Shown here in pieces: positions 42,485 to 51,404 of a stretch of DNA of 64,000 bases. The notes under the pieces are model-generated. The model was not told the DNA's origin. It searched no databases and saw nothing but the letters and a program-made list of their open reading frames with translations. Source of the stretch: Ruminococcus sp. YRD2003 (GTDB lineage: Bacteria > Bacillota > Clostridia > Oscillospirales > Ruminococcaceae); NCBI GenBank assembly GCA_900109435.1, contig FNZT01000014.1, forward strand, positions 1-64,000, read 5' to 3'. Position 1 is the stretch's first letter; each line of letters opens with the position of its first letter. The position numbers and the translations under genes were made by a program.

Positions 42485-43105
42485 ATGGATATAGATTTTA
42501 AATATCTTCAACATTTGCTCAAAGAAGTCAACGAACTTAGGGAAAACTTCAAATATTCTGAAATAAGTGTAAGTGATTATGACGAGATTACATATATTGC
42601 TAATAAAAATGACACAAGGATCGGTGTACAGCAAGGACTTAGGCAAGTACTTGAGTGCAATAGACGGAAGTTAAGAGAGAAGAATAGTATTAGGAAAGGG
42701 ACTTTGAATTATTGTAAACTGTATAAAAAAGAAGACAAACTTGTACGAGTCGAAAGCTATGTAAAAGGCAAAGTAGACGTTGTCTTTATTGCTTATTATA
42801 AAGAGGATAAACGATTTCTTTTTCCTTTTTCTTCTATCGGTGGCTTTTATCCTACATATTCTTATGTTACGCATTTCAAAAATGAGATTGTTGATGAGGA
42901 ATACTATGCAGATCGGCTTCAGATAGTGTATGAACGCTACCAGTATAGCAATGACAATACAGTTGACTATGATTATATCAATTATGCTCCTGAAGGAACT
43001 TATCCTCTATTATCAAGAGCAAATGGGAAGTTTATTCTGAACCCTGAGCTACAGTATTATGGCAATTGTTATTCTACATGGGACGAAGATAAAACGTTAG
43101 GATAG
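42485..43105 (+). CDS. 206-aa protein of unknown function
   Basis: The gene starts 12 bp after kptA and is probably in its operon. The product has a charged helical N-terminus (FKYLQHLLKEVNELRENFKY), then a Tyr/Phe-rich beta part (FLFPFSSIGGFYPTYSYV). No catalytic motif, signal or membrane segment is visible. I do not recognise the family. It is lower in GC than kptA, which hints at separate origin. Confidence 0.65.
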   Translation: MDIDFKYLQHLLKEVNELRENFKYSEISVSDYDEITYIANKNDTRIGVQQGLRQVLECNRRKLREKNSIRKGTLNYCKLYKKEDKLVRVESYVKGKVDVVFIAYYKEDKRFLFPFSSIGGFYPTYSYVTHFKNEIVDEEYYADRLQIVYERYQYSNDNTVDYDYINYAPEGTYPLLSRANGKFILNPELQYYGNCYSTWDEDKTLG

Positions 43106-43112
43106 GTGAAAA

Positions 43113-43595
43113 ATGAGCGTAGATATACTTGTATTTGATAAAAGCAAAGCTCCGACAGAGCCTATGGAGTTCCTGAAATGGTTCTACAAAAAGAGCGAAT
43201 GGAATTCGGACAGAGACTATAACGACATCAAAGGGACCTCACAGCCTCTTGTAGATTTCTTTATGGAGCTTGTTAAGGAGCATCCCTCAATGAACGGAGA
43301 GTATGCTCCTACTGATGATGAACTTGAAAACGATCCCGAGCTTGAAAACAAGCTGATAGACTACACTATAGATGACGACCTGATATATATGGGGATTGCA
43401 TATTCAGTGTCGGACGAGGCCTTTGATAGGATCGAAGAATTAGCCTATAAGCATGGGCTCGGATACTATGATATGTTCAATGTTCATCTTGACAGAGAAA
43501 CGGTGATAAAAATACCACAGATAAGCCGTGATGAACTAAATAGCCCTGACACAAGAAAGAACAAAGGCTTTTTTTCAAAGCTGTTTGGAAGATAA
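43113..43595 (+). CDS. 160-aa protein of unknown function
   Basis: The product starts MSVDILVFDKSKAPTEPMEF and contains WNSDRDYNDIKGTSQPLVDF, an acidic loop (PTDDELENDPELEN) and a basic tail (FFSKLFGR). The N-terminal beta strand followed by an acidic helical domain is common in small bacterial conflict or immunity proteins, but I cannot name a family. It follows the previous gene by 7 bp, so the kptA unit probably ends here. Confidence 0.65.
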   Translation: MSVDILVFDKSKAPTEPMEFLKWFYKKSEWNSDRDYNDIKGTSQPLVDFFMELVKEHPSMNGEYAPTDDELENDPELENKLIDYTIDDDLIYMGIAYSVSDEAFDRIEELAYKHGLGYYDMFNVHLDRETVIKIPQISRDELNSPDTRKNKGFFSKLFGR

Positions 43596-43607
43596 TAAAA
43601 ATGTAAT

Positions 43608-43641
43608 TGCAGTTGGCGCACTTCTGAATGCAGTTCACGCA
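43608..43641 (+). promoter_or_regulatory. LytTR-type tandem operator
   Basis: TGCAGTTGGCGCAC (43608) and TGCAGTTCACGCAC (43629) are direct repeats exactly 21 bp apart, two helical turns, ending 8 bp before the -35 box. This is the standard arrangement of sites bound by LytTR regulators, one of which is encoded downstream. Confidence 0.8.
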
Positions 43642-43649
43642 CAAATGTA

Positions 43650-43678
43650 TTGACCAAAGGCTTCTTTTCGGATATAAT
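43650..43678 (+). promoter_or_regulatory. Promoter of the LytTR-regulated operon
   Basis: TTGACC (43650-43655), a 17-bp spacer and TATAAT (43673-43678). The tandem operator abuts the -35 box, a position suited to activation. Confidence 0.8.
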
Positions 43679-43711
43679 TCAGACATACCAAAACGAAAGG
43701 AAGCATTAACC

Positions 43712-44410
43712 ATGAAAAACACATTAGCTGTCACAGCACCTGTCAAGAAAGAAAAAGGAAGATTCCTCAAAGGACTTGATATCCTCACATACGCACTTAC
43801 AGCATTTCTTGCATTGGGGTTGGAGGGTGTACTCGCATTCGTTATAGAGCAGAATCTTTATCGTTGCAACATAAAGGAATTTAACACATGGCAGAGCATT
43901 CTTCACTGGGTGCTGACATACATCATATGGGGAGCATTCGCATTTTACATATGCCGGAGCACTAAGAAGAAAGGCTATGAGCTTTTCCCGAAAACTGACA
44001 AGAAGATACGTCCGTGGCAGTGGATATGTATTGCTGTGGGAGTTACAGTCTGCCTGATATCCACATGGATAGACTGGAACGGAAGCAAGGTCCTGACTGA
44101 GCTCGAACATAAGGGACTTCTGCTGTTCATCTTTCAGTATATCTACTACTTTGTTGAGGTATTCCTCGTAATGCTGATAATCGTCTGCGGACAGAAAGCC
44201 TGCGAGGTATGGTTTGGCAAGGAGAGTATTCCTTACGGCGGCATTATCGCAGCTCTCACATGGGGCTTGGGACACTGGTGGAGCAAGGGTTCATTAACAG
44301 CAGGATTGTTCACAGCATTCTGCGGACTTGTTCTCGGCAGCGTTTACCTGCTCACCAACAGAAAGGCAAAGCTCACATACGCTCTGCTTTGCATAATATT
44401 CATTTTATAA
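43712..44410 (+). CDS. Multi-pass membrane protein, CPBP-protease-like
   Basis: The 232-aa product has about six hydrophobic segments, the first starting near LDILTYALTAFLALGLEGVL. The late segments ALTWGLGHWW and GLFTAFCGLVLGSVYLLTNR resemble motifs 2-3 of CPBP intramembrane proteases. Motif 1 (EExxxR) is not present, only a lone Glu in YYFVEVFLV, so activity is doubtful. ATG 43712 is chosen over the longer frame because it follows GAAAGGAAG. It is the first gene of the LytTR operon and is its likely regulatory output. Confidence 0.7.
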   Translation: MKNTLAVTAPVKKEKGRFLKGLDILTYALTAFLALGLEGVLAFVIEQNLYRCNIKEFNTWQSILHWVLTYIIWGAFAFYICRSTKKKGYELFPKTDKKIRPWQWICIAVGVTVCLISTWIDWNGSKVLTELEHKGLLLFIFQYIYYFVEVFLVMLIIVCGQKACEVWFGKESIPYGGIIAALTWGLGHWWSKGSLTAGLFTAFCGLVLGSVYLLTNRKAKLTYALLCIIFIL

Positions 44411-44420
44411 AGGAAAAAGA

Positions 44421-44879
44421 ATGAGATTCATTAAGACAAAAGAACACGAACTGAAAGAAAACTATCTTGAACTCCACTATGATAAGATAGACGATGAAAC
44501 AAAAGAGCTCATTTCCCGACTTGATACCACACTTTCAAATGTTGAGGGAAGCTGTGAAGAAAAACACGTTTCTGTTCCTGTTACGGAAGTACTGTATTTC
44601 GAGACAGTTGACAGAAAGACTTTCGCATACACCGACAAAATGTGCATTGAAATGCGTCTGACGCTGAATAACGTCCTCGAAATGTATTCAGATGCAGGAC
44701 TTATACGAATAAGCCGTTCCGCAGTCGTGAACGTCTACAAGATAGACCACCTTCAAGGTGACTTGAACATGAGGACTGTCATATTTCTCAAAAATGGTGA
44801 AAAACTCATAATGAACCGCGGATACAAAAAAGAGTTCCTCTCGGAACTTGAAAAGATAAAGGAGAGAAACCAAAAATGA
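44421..44879 (+). CDS. LytTR-domain transcription regulator
   Basis: This 152-aa protein has a LytTR DNA-binding domain in the C-terminal two thirds (EVLYFETVDRKTFAYT, GLIRISRSAVVNVYKID, ILKNGEKLIMNRGYKKEF pattern). The N-terminal ~45 residues are helical and there is no response-regulator receiver. Such short LytTR proteins pair with a membrane protein in LytTR regulatory systems, in which the membrane protein inhibits the regulator. Its own operon promoter carries a matching tandem site, so it is probably autoregulated. The stop overlaps the DUF3021 start by 4 bp. Confidence 0.88.
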   Translation: MRFIKTKEHELKENYLELHYDKIDDETKELISRLDTTLSNVEGSCEEKHVSVPVTEVLYFETVDRKTFAYTDKMCIEMRLTLNNVLEMYSDAGLIRISRSAVVNVYKIDHLQGDLNMRTVIFLKNGEKLIMNRGYKKEFLSELEKIKERNQK

Positions 44880-45301
44880 AGCTGATAAACAAGAAAAATT
44901 TCATATCTATAGTTTGCATCAGCTTCACGCTGATAGTCTGCGGAAAGCTACTCATCGAGAAAATTGCAGGATTTACTGACGTTCATTATACCGGTAACAT
45001 TTTCACCTGTCTGGCGTTTTCAGTTATAATAACCGCGGTACTTGCACTGCATTTCTATCTTCAGCGTTTTCCGTTTATACCCGTTCTGATAGGACAGTAT
45101 GCAGGCGTTATCGGAGCAACTGTAGCTTTTGTAAAAGTAACCGATATCATCGCAGGAACTGCCACTAACGCTATGTGGCAAATGCTTTTATCGGTCACGA
45201 TACCGTTTTTTGCAAGTGCTTTTGTCTACTATATCATTTTTTTCAAACAGATCAAAAAAGCAAATAATATCATCGCTGAACTAAACCAAAGTCAGCTTTG
45301 A
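44876..45301 (+). CDS. DUF3021-family membrane protein, LytTR partner
   Basis: The 141-residue protein has four membrane segments (FISIVCISFTLIVCGKLL; IFTCLAFSVIITAVLAL; FIPVLIGQYAGVIGAT; LLSVTIPFFASAFVYYII) and a short charged tail. DUF3021 proteins are usually encoded directly after a small LytTR regulator and act as its membrane inhibitor/sensor. The ATGA overlap with the LytTR gene fits this. The signal it senses is unknown. Confidence 0.85.
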   Translation: MKLINKKNFISIVCISFTLIVCGKLLIEKIAGFTDVHYTGNIFTCLAFSVIITAVLALHFYLQRFPFIPVLIGQYAGVIGATVAFVKVTDIIAGTATNAMWQMLLSVTIPFFASAFVYYIIFFKQIKKANNIIAELNQSQL

Positions 45302-45334
45302 AGAATTATAATTTATAGGAAGATATGATCACAT

Positions 45335-46246
45335 ATGGATAATACTTCAAAAAATAAAGCATATTTTCATCTTCCGGGTCTGTTTGAGTTCTATGACCTG
45401 TACAGTGCGTTTCTGCCGCTGTACCGCAAGCACCGTGAATACTTCTACGACTGGTGCGAAATAGCATCTGTCTATGGTGCTCCGGCAGACTGTATCTGGG
45501 GCGGCGGACGTGTCGGGTTCGGCGAATATGAAGCTGAAGATGTACTCGCACTTATGAATGAATACGGTATTTCTTCAAGGCTCACTTTCAGCAATTCGCT
45601 TTTAAAACCTGAACATCTCACCGACAGGAAATGCAATGCCCTGTGTGAGCTTTTTGCAGGAAGCAAAGGCGTACAGAACGGCGTGATAATCCACTCGGAT
45701 CTTCTGCTTGAACATATTAAGAATTATTATCCCGGCCTTTATTTCGTTTCCTCGACTACAAAGGTTCAAACTGATTTTAATCAGTTCATAAAGGAAATAG
45801 AGCGGAGTGATTTTAAATATGTTGTTCCTGATTTCAGACTGAATAAGCTATACAATAAACTTGATACACTCTCGAAAGTTCAGAAAGATAAAGTCGAATT
45901 TTTGTGCAATGAATGCTGCTCGTTTTACTGCAAAGACAGAAAAGCATGCTACGAAACTGTAAGCCGAAAAAATCTCGGAGAAAACTGTCCAGATCACATC
46001 TGCACCGCACCTGATGCTGGGGACGGATACCTTTTTTCAAAGGCAATGAAAAATCCCGGATTTATCAGTATAAATGACATCATCAACATATATCTGCCTC
46101 TTGGTTTTTCTAATTTCAAAATAGAAGGAAGAGGACTCGGAAGTGCTGTCAATCTCGAATTTTTGCTTTATTATCTCACAAGGCCTGAATACCAGCTTAC
46201 TGTCCGTGAAGAGATTTATCTCGACAGCATGCTGGATCTTTTCTGA
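45335..46246 (+). CDS. Cys-containing protein resembling U32-type peptidases
   Basis: The 303-aa product has a barrel-like pattern: CIWGGGRVGFGEYEAEDV, SSRLTFSNSLL, GVIIHSDLLLEHI, YVVPDFRLNKLY, and near the end FISINDIINIYLPLGFSNFK with EGRGLGSAVNL, which resembles the end of U32 collagenase-like proteins. A Cys cluster (CNECCSFYCKDRKAC, then CPDHIC) about residues 190-225 could bind a metal or iron-sulfur cluster. I am unsure of the family. It is 33 bp after DUF3021 and may be cotranscribed. Confidence 0.6.
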   Translation: MDNTSKNKAYFHLPGLFEFYDLYSAFLPLYRKHREYFYDWCEIASVYGAPADCIWGGGRVGFGEYEAEDVLALMNEYGISSRLTFSNSLLKPEHLTDRKCNALCELFAGSKGVQNGVIIHSDLLLEHIKNYYPGLYFVSSTTKVQTDFNQFIKEIERSDFKYVVPDFRLNKLYNKLDTLSKVQKDKVEFLCNECCSFYCKDRKACYETVSRKNLGENCPDHICTAPDAGDGYLFSKAMKNPGFISINDIINIYLPLGFSNFKIEGRGLGSAVNLEFLLYYLTRPEYQLTVREEIYLDSMLDLF

Positions 46247-46295
46247 ATAATGTGATTATAGTATAAAATGCGAAAATAATGAAAGTGGGTGAATT

Positions 46296-47105
46296 ATGTT
46301 TGGTGCATTTTATGGTGATGTTATCGGCTCGGAATACGAAAATGCGTGCACGAAGGATTATGACTTTCCTTTTAAACGTGAAAGCCATTTTACTGACGAC
46401 AGCGTAATGACCGCAGCTGTGTGCAGGGCTATACTCAATAACGGCGAAAAGATCGGCAGGTTTGGGATACGTAAAAGAGCTTTTGAGTATGCGGCTCAGT
46501 ACAAACAGTATTATTCCCGTTATCCACATGCCGGATATGGGAGCATGTTTGCACGTTGGGCAAAGGAGAAAAGCTACAGAAGGCAGTACAGCTATGCTAA
46601 CGGAGGCGCAATGAGAGCAGTTCCTATTGGTTACGCATATGATGATATAGAACAGGTAATGCTGCAAGCTAAAGCAAGCTGCTATTATACTCACGCTCAC
46701 CGCGAGGGTATCAGAGGCGCTCAGGCTGTTGCCTGTGCCGTATTTCTCGCCCATCACGGCGAATCCAAGAAGCTTATCCGCAAATTCATCACTGAAAAAT
46801 TCCGATACGATCTTAATTATACGGCTGAACAAATACGTCCTGAGTATAGCTTTGACAGCAGCTGCGAGTACTCAGTGCCGCCATCAATTGTTTGTTTCCT
46901 CGATTCCACTGACTATGAAAGCGCTGTGAGAAATGCCGTATCCCTCGGAGGCGACGCTGATACTATGGCTTGTATCGCAGGAGGAATCGCCGAAGCTTAT
47001 TATAAGGATATTCCCGAAGAAATAAGACGTTTCTGCGACAGTCGTATTGACATCTCTCTCAAGGAAACTGCACGTGAATTTAATCTCAAATATAAAAACA
47101 CCTGA
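46296..47105 (+). CDS. ADP-ribosylglycohydrolase (DraG family)
   Basis: The enzyme removes ADP-ribose from proteins or small molecules using two magnesium ions. The diagnostic sites are GAFYGDVIGSEYE, FTDDSVMTAAV (metal Thr-Asp-Asp), YANGGAMRAVPIGY, and GGDADTMACIAGGIAEAYY (second metal Asp pair). The length (269 aa) is normal and the sequence intact. Weak AAAGTGGGTG precedes the ATG. It is the third ADP-ribose/NAD-related gene of this stretch, with the macrodomain and KptA. Confidence 0.9.
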   Translation: MFGAFYGDVIGSEYENACTKDYDFPFKRESHFTDDSVMTAAVCRAILNNGEKIGRFGIRKRAFEYAAQYKQYYSRYPHAGYGSMFARWAKEKSYRRQYSYANGGAMRAVPIGYAYDDIEQVMLQAKASCYYTHAHREGIRGAQAVACAVFLAHHGESKKLIRKFITEKFRYDLNYTAEQIRPEYSFDSSCEYSVPPSIVCFLDSTDYESAVRNAVSLGGDADTMACIAGGIAEAYYKDIPEEIRRFCDSRIDISLKETAREFNLKYKNT

Positions 47106-47133
47106 TATGACTTTTAGCTTCTAAAATAAATAA

Positions 47134-47158
47134 CTCCATGTGCCATTCACACATGGAG
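47134..47158 (-). terminator. CATGTG hairpin, second copy
   Basis: CTCCATGTG/CACATGGAG with loop CCATTCA, followed by GAATTTACAA. It matches 9046-9074. It can terminate the ADP-ribosylglycohydrolase gene or minus-strand transcripts. Confidence 0.6.
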
Positions 47159-47165
47159 CTGAATT

Positions 47166-47265
47166 TACAACGTAGAATAAGCACTTTCGAGCAATCGAGA
47201 GTGCCTATTTTTATGCCAAAACGAGATAAATCCATCAAAGCAGTTAGTTCTGCTCTATATCAGAG
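47166..47265 (+). repeat. Degenerate copy of the element left end
   Basis: About 100 bp match 945-1056: AACGTA(G)AATA, the terminator hairpin GCACTTTCGA/TCGAGAGTGC, TATGCCAAAA, CATCAA motifs, and AGTT(T/C)TGCTCTATAT. The tRNA core that precedes this sequence at 906-950 is missing here. It is a decayed element boundary. Confidence 0.6.
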
Positions 47266-47453
47266 CGGCTATCGATGAGGCTCTGAAGTGCAAGGAGACG
47301 GGCGAGGAGAAAACTATCCTCTTCGGTCTTACAGGTACAGGCTATTTTGATATGTACGCATAGGGCGCATACAACGACGGCAAAATGAGCGACTATATCC
47401 CCACTGACGAGGAGATAGCAGCATTGCTCGCAAACCTGCCGAAGATACAGTAA
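47262..47453 (+). pseudogene. C-terminal relic of TrpB2-type tryptophan synthase beta chain
   Basis: The frame encodes AAIDEALKCKETGEEKTILF then LTGTGYFDM, a TAG at 47361, then DYIPTDEEIAALLANLPKIQ and stop. This is the C-terminal end of TrpB2/TrpB-like PLP enzymes. Only about 60 codons remain, with an internal stop. Confidence 0.7.
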
Positions 47454-47477
47454 GCATCCGATACGCAATAGAATAGA

Positions 47478-47513
47478 AAGTCCCCGATACGCGGTGTATC
47501 GGGGACTTTTTTA
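47478..47513. terminator. Bidirectional terminator
   Basis: AAGTCCCCGATAC and GTATCGGGGACTT form a 12-13 bp stem followed by TTTTT on the plus strand. It lies between the trpB2 relic and the end of the minus-strand dockerin gene. Confidence 0.85.
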
Positions 47514-47517
47514 TCTG

Positions 47518-50500
47518 TCATGCTTTTTTGTCTTCAAGGTATTTGTCGAACTTATCGGTGCCGCCTGTCGAGAGGTAAGAGTAGTAAGCAAGGATGAACG
47601 ATGCATCCTTTGAATCAAGCTTGCCGTCCTTGTTGATATCGGCAGCCGACTTCTCGGCATCGGTGAGAGCAGCCTCTCCGCCTGTCGAGAGTTTGGAATA
47701 CTGCACGAGCACGAACGAAGCGTCGTTGGCGTCTACCTTTCCGTCAGAGTTGGGATCGCCGAATTCAACGGGCTTCTCGCCGCGCTTGAAGTAAATAGCC
47801 CTGCCCTCGGATTCGTAGTAAAGTATGTCGGAGCCGTCATATGCGATATCCGTGCCTTCGCCGTCTGCCATCAGAACAAGCTTGCCGTTATCCTTGACAT
47901 CCCATGTAATGTCACCCGCTTTTCCGAGTTTACTTATCCTGCCGGACTTATCGCCAGCGATGACAAGCTGGATCGCTTCGTCCTCGGATATATCGCTTGC
48001 GATACCATTAACGGAAGCCTTGTAGGATATCCAGCTTCCGATGAAAGCGGACATATCGGGCTTGTCGGGATTTGTGCCCGTAGCCGTGGTAGTCACGGGC
48101 TCGGTAGTCGTCTGAGCTGTTGTAGTCTGAGTTGTGGTAGTGGACTGCGTAGTGGAAGCAGTCGTTGTAGTTGTGTGCTGAGATGTTGTTGTAGTCGCTG
48201 TAGTTGTCTGTTCTGAGTCCTCAACACGACGGAAATAAATATTTTCGCTCTTACCATAAAAATTCATAGCATACTTTTCTGTTTCGGGAGCTATGTTATC
48301 GTCAACCACTTGTGTCCAGCCGCTCCACAACAATTCTCCATTTATATACTTATATCTATTGATATTAATTGGCAAGTTACCATCATTAGCTTCAATATAT
48401 AAGAATTCATCGACTACTGTCCACAAAATTCTACCTCCACTACTCCATTTGCCTTCACCGTTTGCAAATAATTCAAAACCATCAGGTTTTAATGAAGTGT
48501 ATGCTCCGTCTACTTCATACTTGTATAATTCCCATTTTCCTACAAAGCGACTGTCTAAGGCAGAGGAAGATGTAGTTGTCGTAGTTGTAGGCTGTGTTGT
48601 TGCTGTAGTGGTAGTAGTTGTAGTCTGAGTTGTCGATGCAGAAGATGGTGTTGAAGTTGCAGTGGTAGTAGTCGCGGTAGTGGTTGTCGTTGTCTGAGTT
48701 GTGGTGGTCGCCGTAGTGGTAGTCGCGGTAGCCTGCTCCTTCTCGTAATCTTCAAGGAGCATGAACGGGATAAAGTGCTCCTCTGCAAACGCCTTGGCAT
48801 TGGAGTTCGCAAGACCAACGATGCACTTCACTTTGTTCATGCCCATTATCTCGCACTTGGGATTCCTGAATATGAGATAATCGCAGTCGCAGTCATCGAC
48901 ATCGCCGGAATAAGAGCTGACTGATTCTGAGAGGTCTATCACCTTCAGACTGTCATTATATAAAGCTCCGGTATTGAAACTACCGCTCGGAACGTTGATA
49001 TCCTCGAGAGACATACAGTTCTTGAACGCGCCTCCCGAATCTCCCCAGCCGAAAATAGTGCTTACGGAATCGGGGACATTCACGTGCTTGATGAACTTAT
49101 TGCCGTCGCAGGCATTAGCCGCGATGACCTCCACACCATCGGGCACGGTATATGACTCGTCGGTCTTGCCCTGCGGATAGAGCTTTAGCCACTTCATATC
49201 CTTGTCGTATACAACGCCGTCTATTGATGTGTAATTCGGGTTGTCCTTGTCGATGTTGACAGCCGTGAGATTCGGGCAGTCAAACGAATACGCGCCGATA
49301 TACTCAACAGAAGCGGGAATATTGACCTCGCCGATATCAAGTCCGTTGAACGCCTTGTCAACGATGGTGCGTGTGCCTTCCCTGATGTCGAGCTTGTCGC
49401 CCTTGGGAGTGCCCTTATAGCCTATCACCGTATCTCCGCAGCAAAGCATACCGTCGGGATGATCCTGATACCACTTGGTATCAGCAAACATATGAGCTGC
49501 CACTTCTACGCTTGTGATATAATCGTCCTCGACCCAATCCTGCTTTTCGGAGTCCCAGTGACCGCCGCGGTACTTCTCGATGCCGCTTATGGAGGTGACC
49601 CTGCCGTTGAGCTCTATGGTCTCGAGCGACTTACAGCCTTGGAAGCCCCCGCAGGCGAATGCGGTGTCCTTACCGAGTTCCACGCCCGTCATCTTTGATA
49701 CGTTCTCGAAGCTGAGACCTGTGAAGGTCAGCTCGACACCGTCGGGAACGCTGAATACGCCCTCATAGCCCTCGGGGACTGCGAGTATTGCCTTTACCCT
49801 TTCATGCCATTCGCCGTTCACGTCATAGCTGGAATAGTAATACTTGCCGAGTGCACCGTGATACGAGAAAAAGGTGTCGTTGCCCTCAGCAACATTTATG
49901 GCTTTGAGCGACGGCATATTCGAGCAGAAGTACCAGCCCAGTGCCTTGATAGTCGAGGGCAGATTGATTACTGTTATATCGGAGTTGCCTGTAAAGTTGA
50001 ACGTCCCTGTAACAACACCCTCGGGAACAGTTACCTCGCCCTTTAGCGGCTCAACAGCTTCAAGAAGAATATTACCTTTCTTGGATTCATAGGTATTGTA
50101 GTCGTAATAGGTTGCATTTTTTTGGATAAGAAAACCATTTTCTATGTAAAGGTTCTCATTGCCCTCTGCTACCTTGACCTCGCAGTTCTCAGGTTTCCGC
50201 CACAAGCTGACATTCTTGGCATATTTTGGCAGAGTTACCGATGTTATCTCAGATGAGAGCTTATCCCCCCACCACTGACCTGATAAAACGTCGGTGACTG
50301 GCAAGCCGTCTATCTCGTCGGGGATGACGATGTCGCCCTTTGCGTTGCTCTTGATATCAACAATCTCGATATACTCTACCTCTTCATATGCGGAAGTGCC
50401 GTCGTCCTCCTCTACCTCCTCAAGGCGTGAACCTTTCAGATAAAGAAAGTCTCCGTATTCAAGCGCGTCGTTGTACTCGATAGCATAAGCCACCAAAGAA

Positions 50501-50586
50501 GCGCATTTCTGCACTATCGGCGTCGGAACGAACACGCCGACTGCTGTCATGGCAGTCCCGACAGCAAGAATTTTTCTCCAATTCAT
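47518..50586 (-). CDS. Secreted BspA-like LRR protein with lipocalin-like domains and dockerin
   Basis: A signal peptide (RKILAVGTAMTAVGVFV) opens this 1022-aa protein. Residues about 55-600 are LRR_5/BspA-type repeats (for example PDGVEVIAANACDGNKFI). Two Thr-rich linkers (about 625-670 and 800-850) flank a lipocalin-like domain (FVGKWELYKYEVDG), and a second one (FIGSWISYKASVNG) follows. The C-terminus is a type I dockerin with two calcium loops (DPNSDGKVDANDAS; DINKDGKLDSKDAS) and STGG ends, for binding a cohesin scaffold. GGAGG and a consensus promoter precede it. It probably sits in an extracellular complex; its ligand is unknown. Confidence 0.88.
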   Translation of the reverse strand: MNWRKILAVGTAMTAVGVFVPTPIVQKCASLVAYAIEYNDALEYGDFLYLKGSRLEEVEEDDGTSAYEEVEYIEIVDIKSNAKGDIVIPDEIDGLPVTDVLSGQWWGDKLSSEITSVTLPKYAKNVSLWRKPENCEVKVAEGNENLYIENGFLIQKNATYYDYNTYESKKGNILLEAVEPLKGEVTVPEGVVTGTFNFTGNSDITVINLPSTIKALGWYFCSNMPSLKAINVAEGNDTFFSYHGALGKYYYSSYDVNGEWHERVKAILAVPEGYEGVFSVPDGVELTFTGLSFENVSKMTGVELGKDTAFACGGFQGCKSLETIELNGRVTSISGIEKYRGGHWDSEKQDWVEDDYITSVEVAAHMFADTKWYQDHPDGMLCCGDTVIGYKGTPKGDKLDIREGTRTIVDKAFNGLDIGEVNIPASVEYIGAYSFDCPNLTAVNIDKDNPNYTSIDGVVYDKDMKWLKLYPQGKTDESYTVPDGVEVIAANACDGNKFIKHVNVPDSVSTIFGWGDSGGAFKNCMSLEDINVPSGSFNTGALYNDSLKVIDLSESVSSYSGDVDDCDCDYLIFRNPKCEIMGMNKVKCIVGLANSNAKAFAEEHFIPFMLLEDYEKEQATATTTTATTTTQTTTTTTATTTTATSTPSSASTTQTTTTTTTATTQPTTTTTTSSSALDSRFVGKWELYKYEVDGAYTSLKPDGFELFANGEGKWSSGGRILWTVVDEFLYIEANDGNLPININRYKYINGELLWSGWTQVVDDNIAPETEKYAMNFYGKSENIYFRRVEDSEQTTTATTTTSQHTTTTTASTTQSTTTTQTTTAQTTTEPVTTTATGTNPDKPDMSAFIGSWISYKASVNGIASDISEDEAIQLVIAGDKSGRISKLGKAGDITWDVKDNGKLVLMADGEGTDIAYDGSDILYYESEGRAIYFKRGEKPVEFGDPNSDGKVDANDASFVLVQYSKLSTGGEAALTDAEKSAADINKDGKLDSKDASFILAYYSYLSTGGTDKFDKYLEDKKA

Positions 50587-50619
50587 ATAATAACCTCCCT
50601 GAAAATATTGGATATCAAC

Positions 50620-50648
50620 ATTATATCACTCTATATATAGATTTGCAA
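50620..50648 (-). promoter_or_regulatory. Promoter of the LRR/dockerin gene
   Basis: Minus strand: TTGCAA (50648-50643), a 17-bp spacer and TATAAT (50625-50620), 34 bp before the ATG. Confidence 0.7.
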
Positions 50649-50859
50649 TACCGACAGTTATATTTAATTGTTTTAAGTGACTATCTGCCCGCTCAGAGCT
50701 GGTGCAGCTCTCATAGCCGAGCAGGTCGAAGTTGAAGATAAGCCCACACTTGCCCCGTTTCTAACAGATCTCGCAGAGCCAAACCTCATATTATTTTTGA
50801 TAAGACAGCTATTAATCCTGCTGCAAGTAATGCTTTATTGATAATGAAGCCCCCGACAT
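50649..50859. other. Intergenic stretch without an intact gene
   Basis: No supported gene or structure. Short open stretches on the minus strand (such as FDLLGYESCTSSERAD) look like gene debris. Confidence 0.5.
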
Positions 50860-51318
50860 TTAAATATTATCAATGAGCTGCTCCAGCAGCCCCTTGCAGC
50901 CTTCTTCAATATCAGCGTAAGCCGTGCTGAAATCCCTGCTGTACCACGGGTCGGAAACATCGTCACCACGCCCTGCAAAGGTGAGCAGCTTGTATACTTT
51001 TCCGTCCTTGTCGCTGCCAAAGATACGGTTCATATTGCAGATATTTGCAGTGTCCATTCCGATAAAGCAGTCGTACTTATCATAGTCGGATCTCATTAGC
51101 TGTACTGCTATCTTACCTGCACAGCTTATACCGTGCTTTGCAAGTTCTGACTTTGCAGGCGGATAAACGCTGTTTCCGAGCTCCTCTGTACTTGTAGCGC
51201 TTGAAGCTATATAGAACTCATCAGACAGTCCATTGTCCGAGACCAGCTTCTTCATTATAAACTCAGCCATAGGCGATCTGCAAATATTGCCGTGGCAGAC
51301 AAACATAATTCTTATCAT
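50860..51318 (-). CDS. Low-molecular-weight protein-tyrosine phosphatase
   Basis: The N-terminal P-loop FVCHGNICRSPMAE contains the CX5R active site, with the nucleophilic Cys near residue 8. The general acid lies in DPWYSRDF near residue 125. At 152 aa this is the normal family length. It hydrolyses phosphotyrosine; small bacterial members often regulate capsule or stress pathways, but no cognate tyrosine kinase is visible here. Confidence 0.92.
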   Translation of the reverse strand: MIRIMFVCHGNICRSPMAEFIMKKLVSDNGLSDEFYIASSATSTEELGNSVYPPAKSELAKHGISCAGKIAVQLMRSDYDKYDCFIGMDTANICNMNRIFGSDKDGKVYKLLTFAGRGDDVSDPWYSRDFSTAYADIEEGCKGLLEQLIDNI

Positions 51319-51404
51319 ACGTTTTTTCCTCTCTGATTTGCTCTAATCGGGTTGTTTTACTACTAAGGATTTCGAGCCGATTTCTATACATAAAATCAGT
51401 TAAT

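Noticed and set aside
44421..45301. Two-component response regulator and sensor
   Set aside because: The LytTR protein has no receiver domain, and the membrane partner has no kinase domain; it fits the LytTR/DUF3021 type instead.
48555..48818. Arg/Leu/Pro-rich minus-strand frame
   Set aside because: It is a frame-shifted reading of the Thr-rich linker of the dockerin protein.
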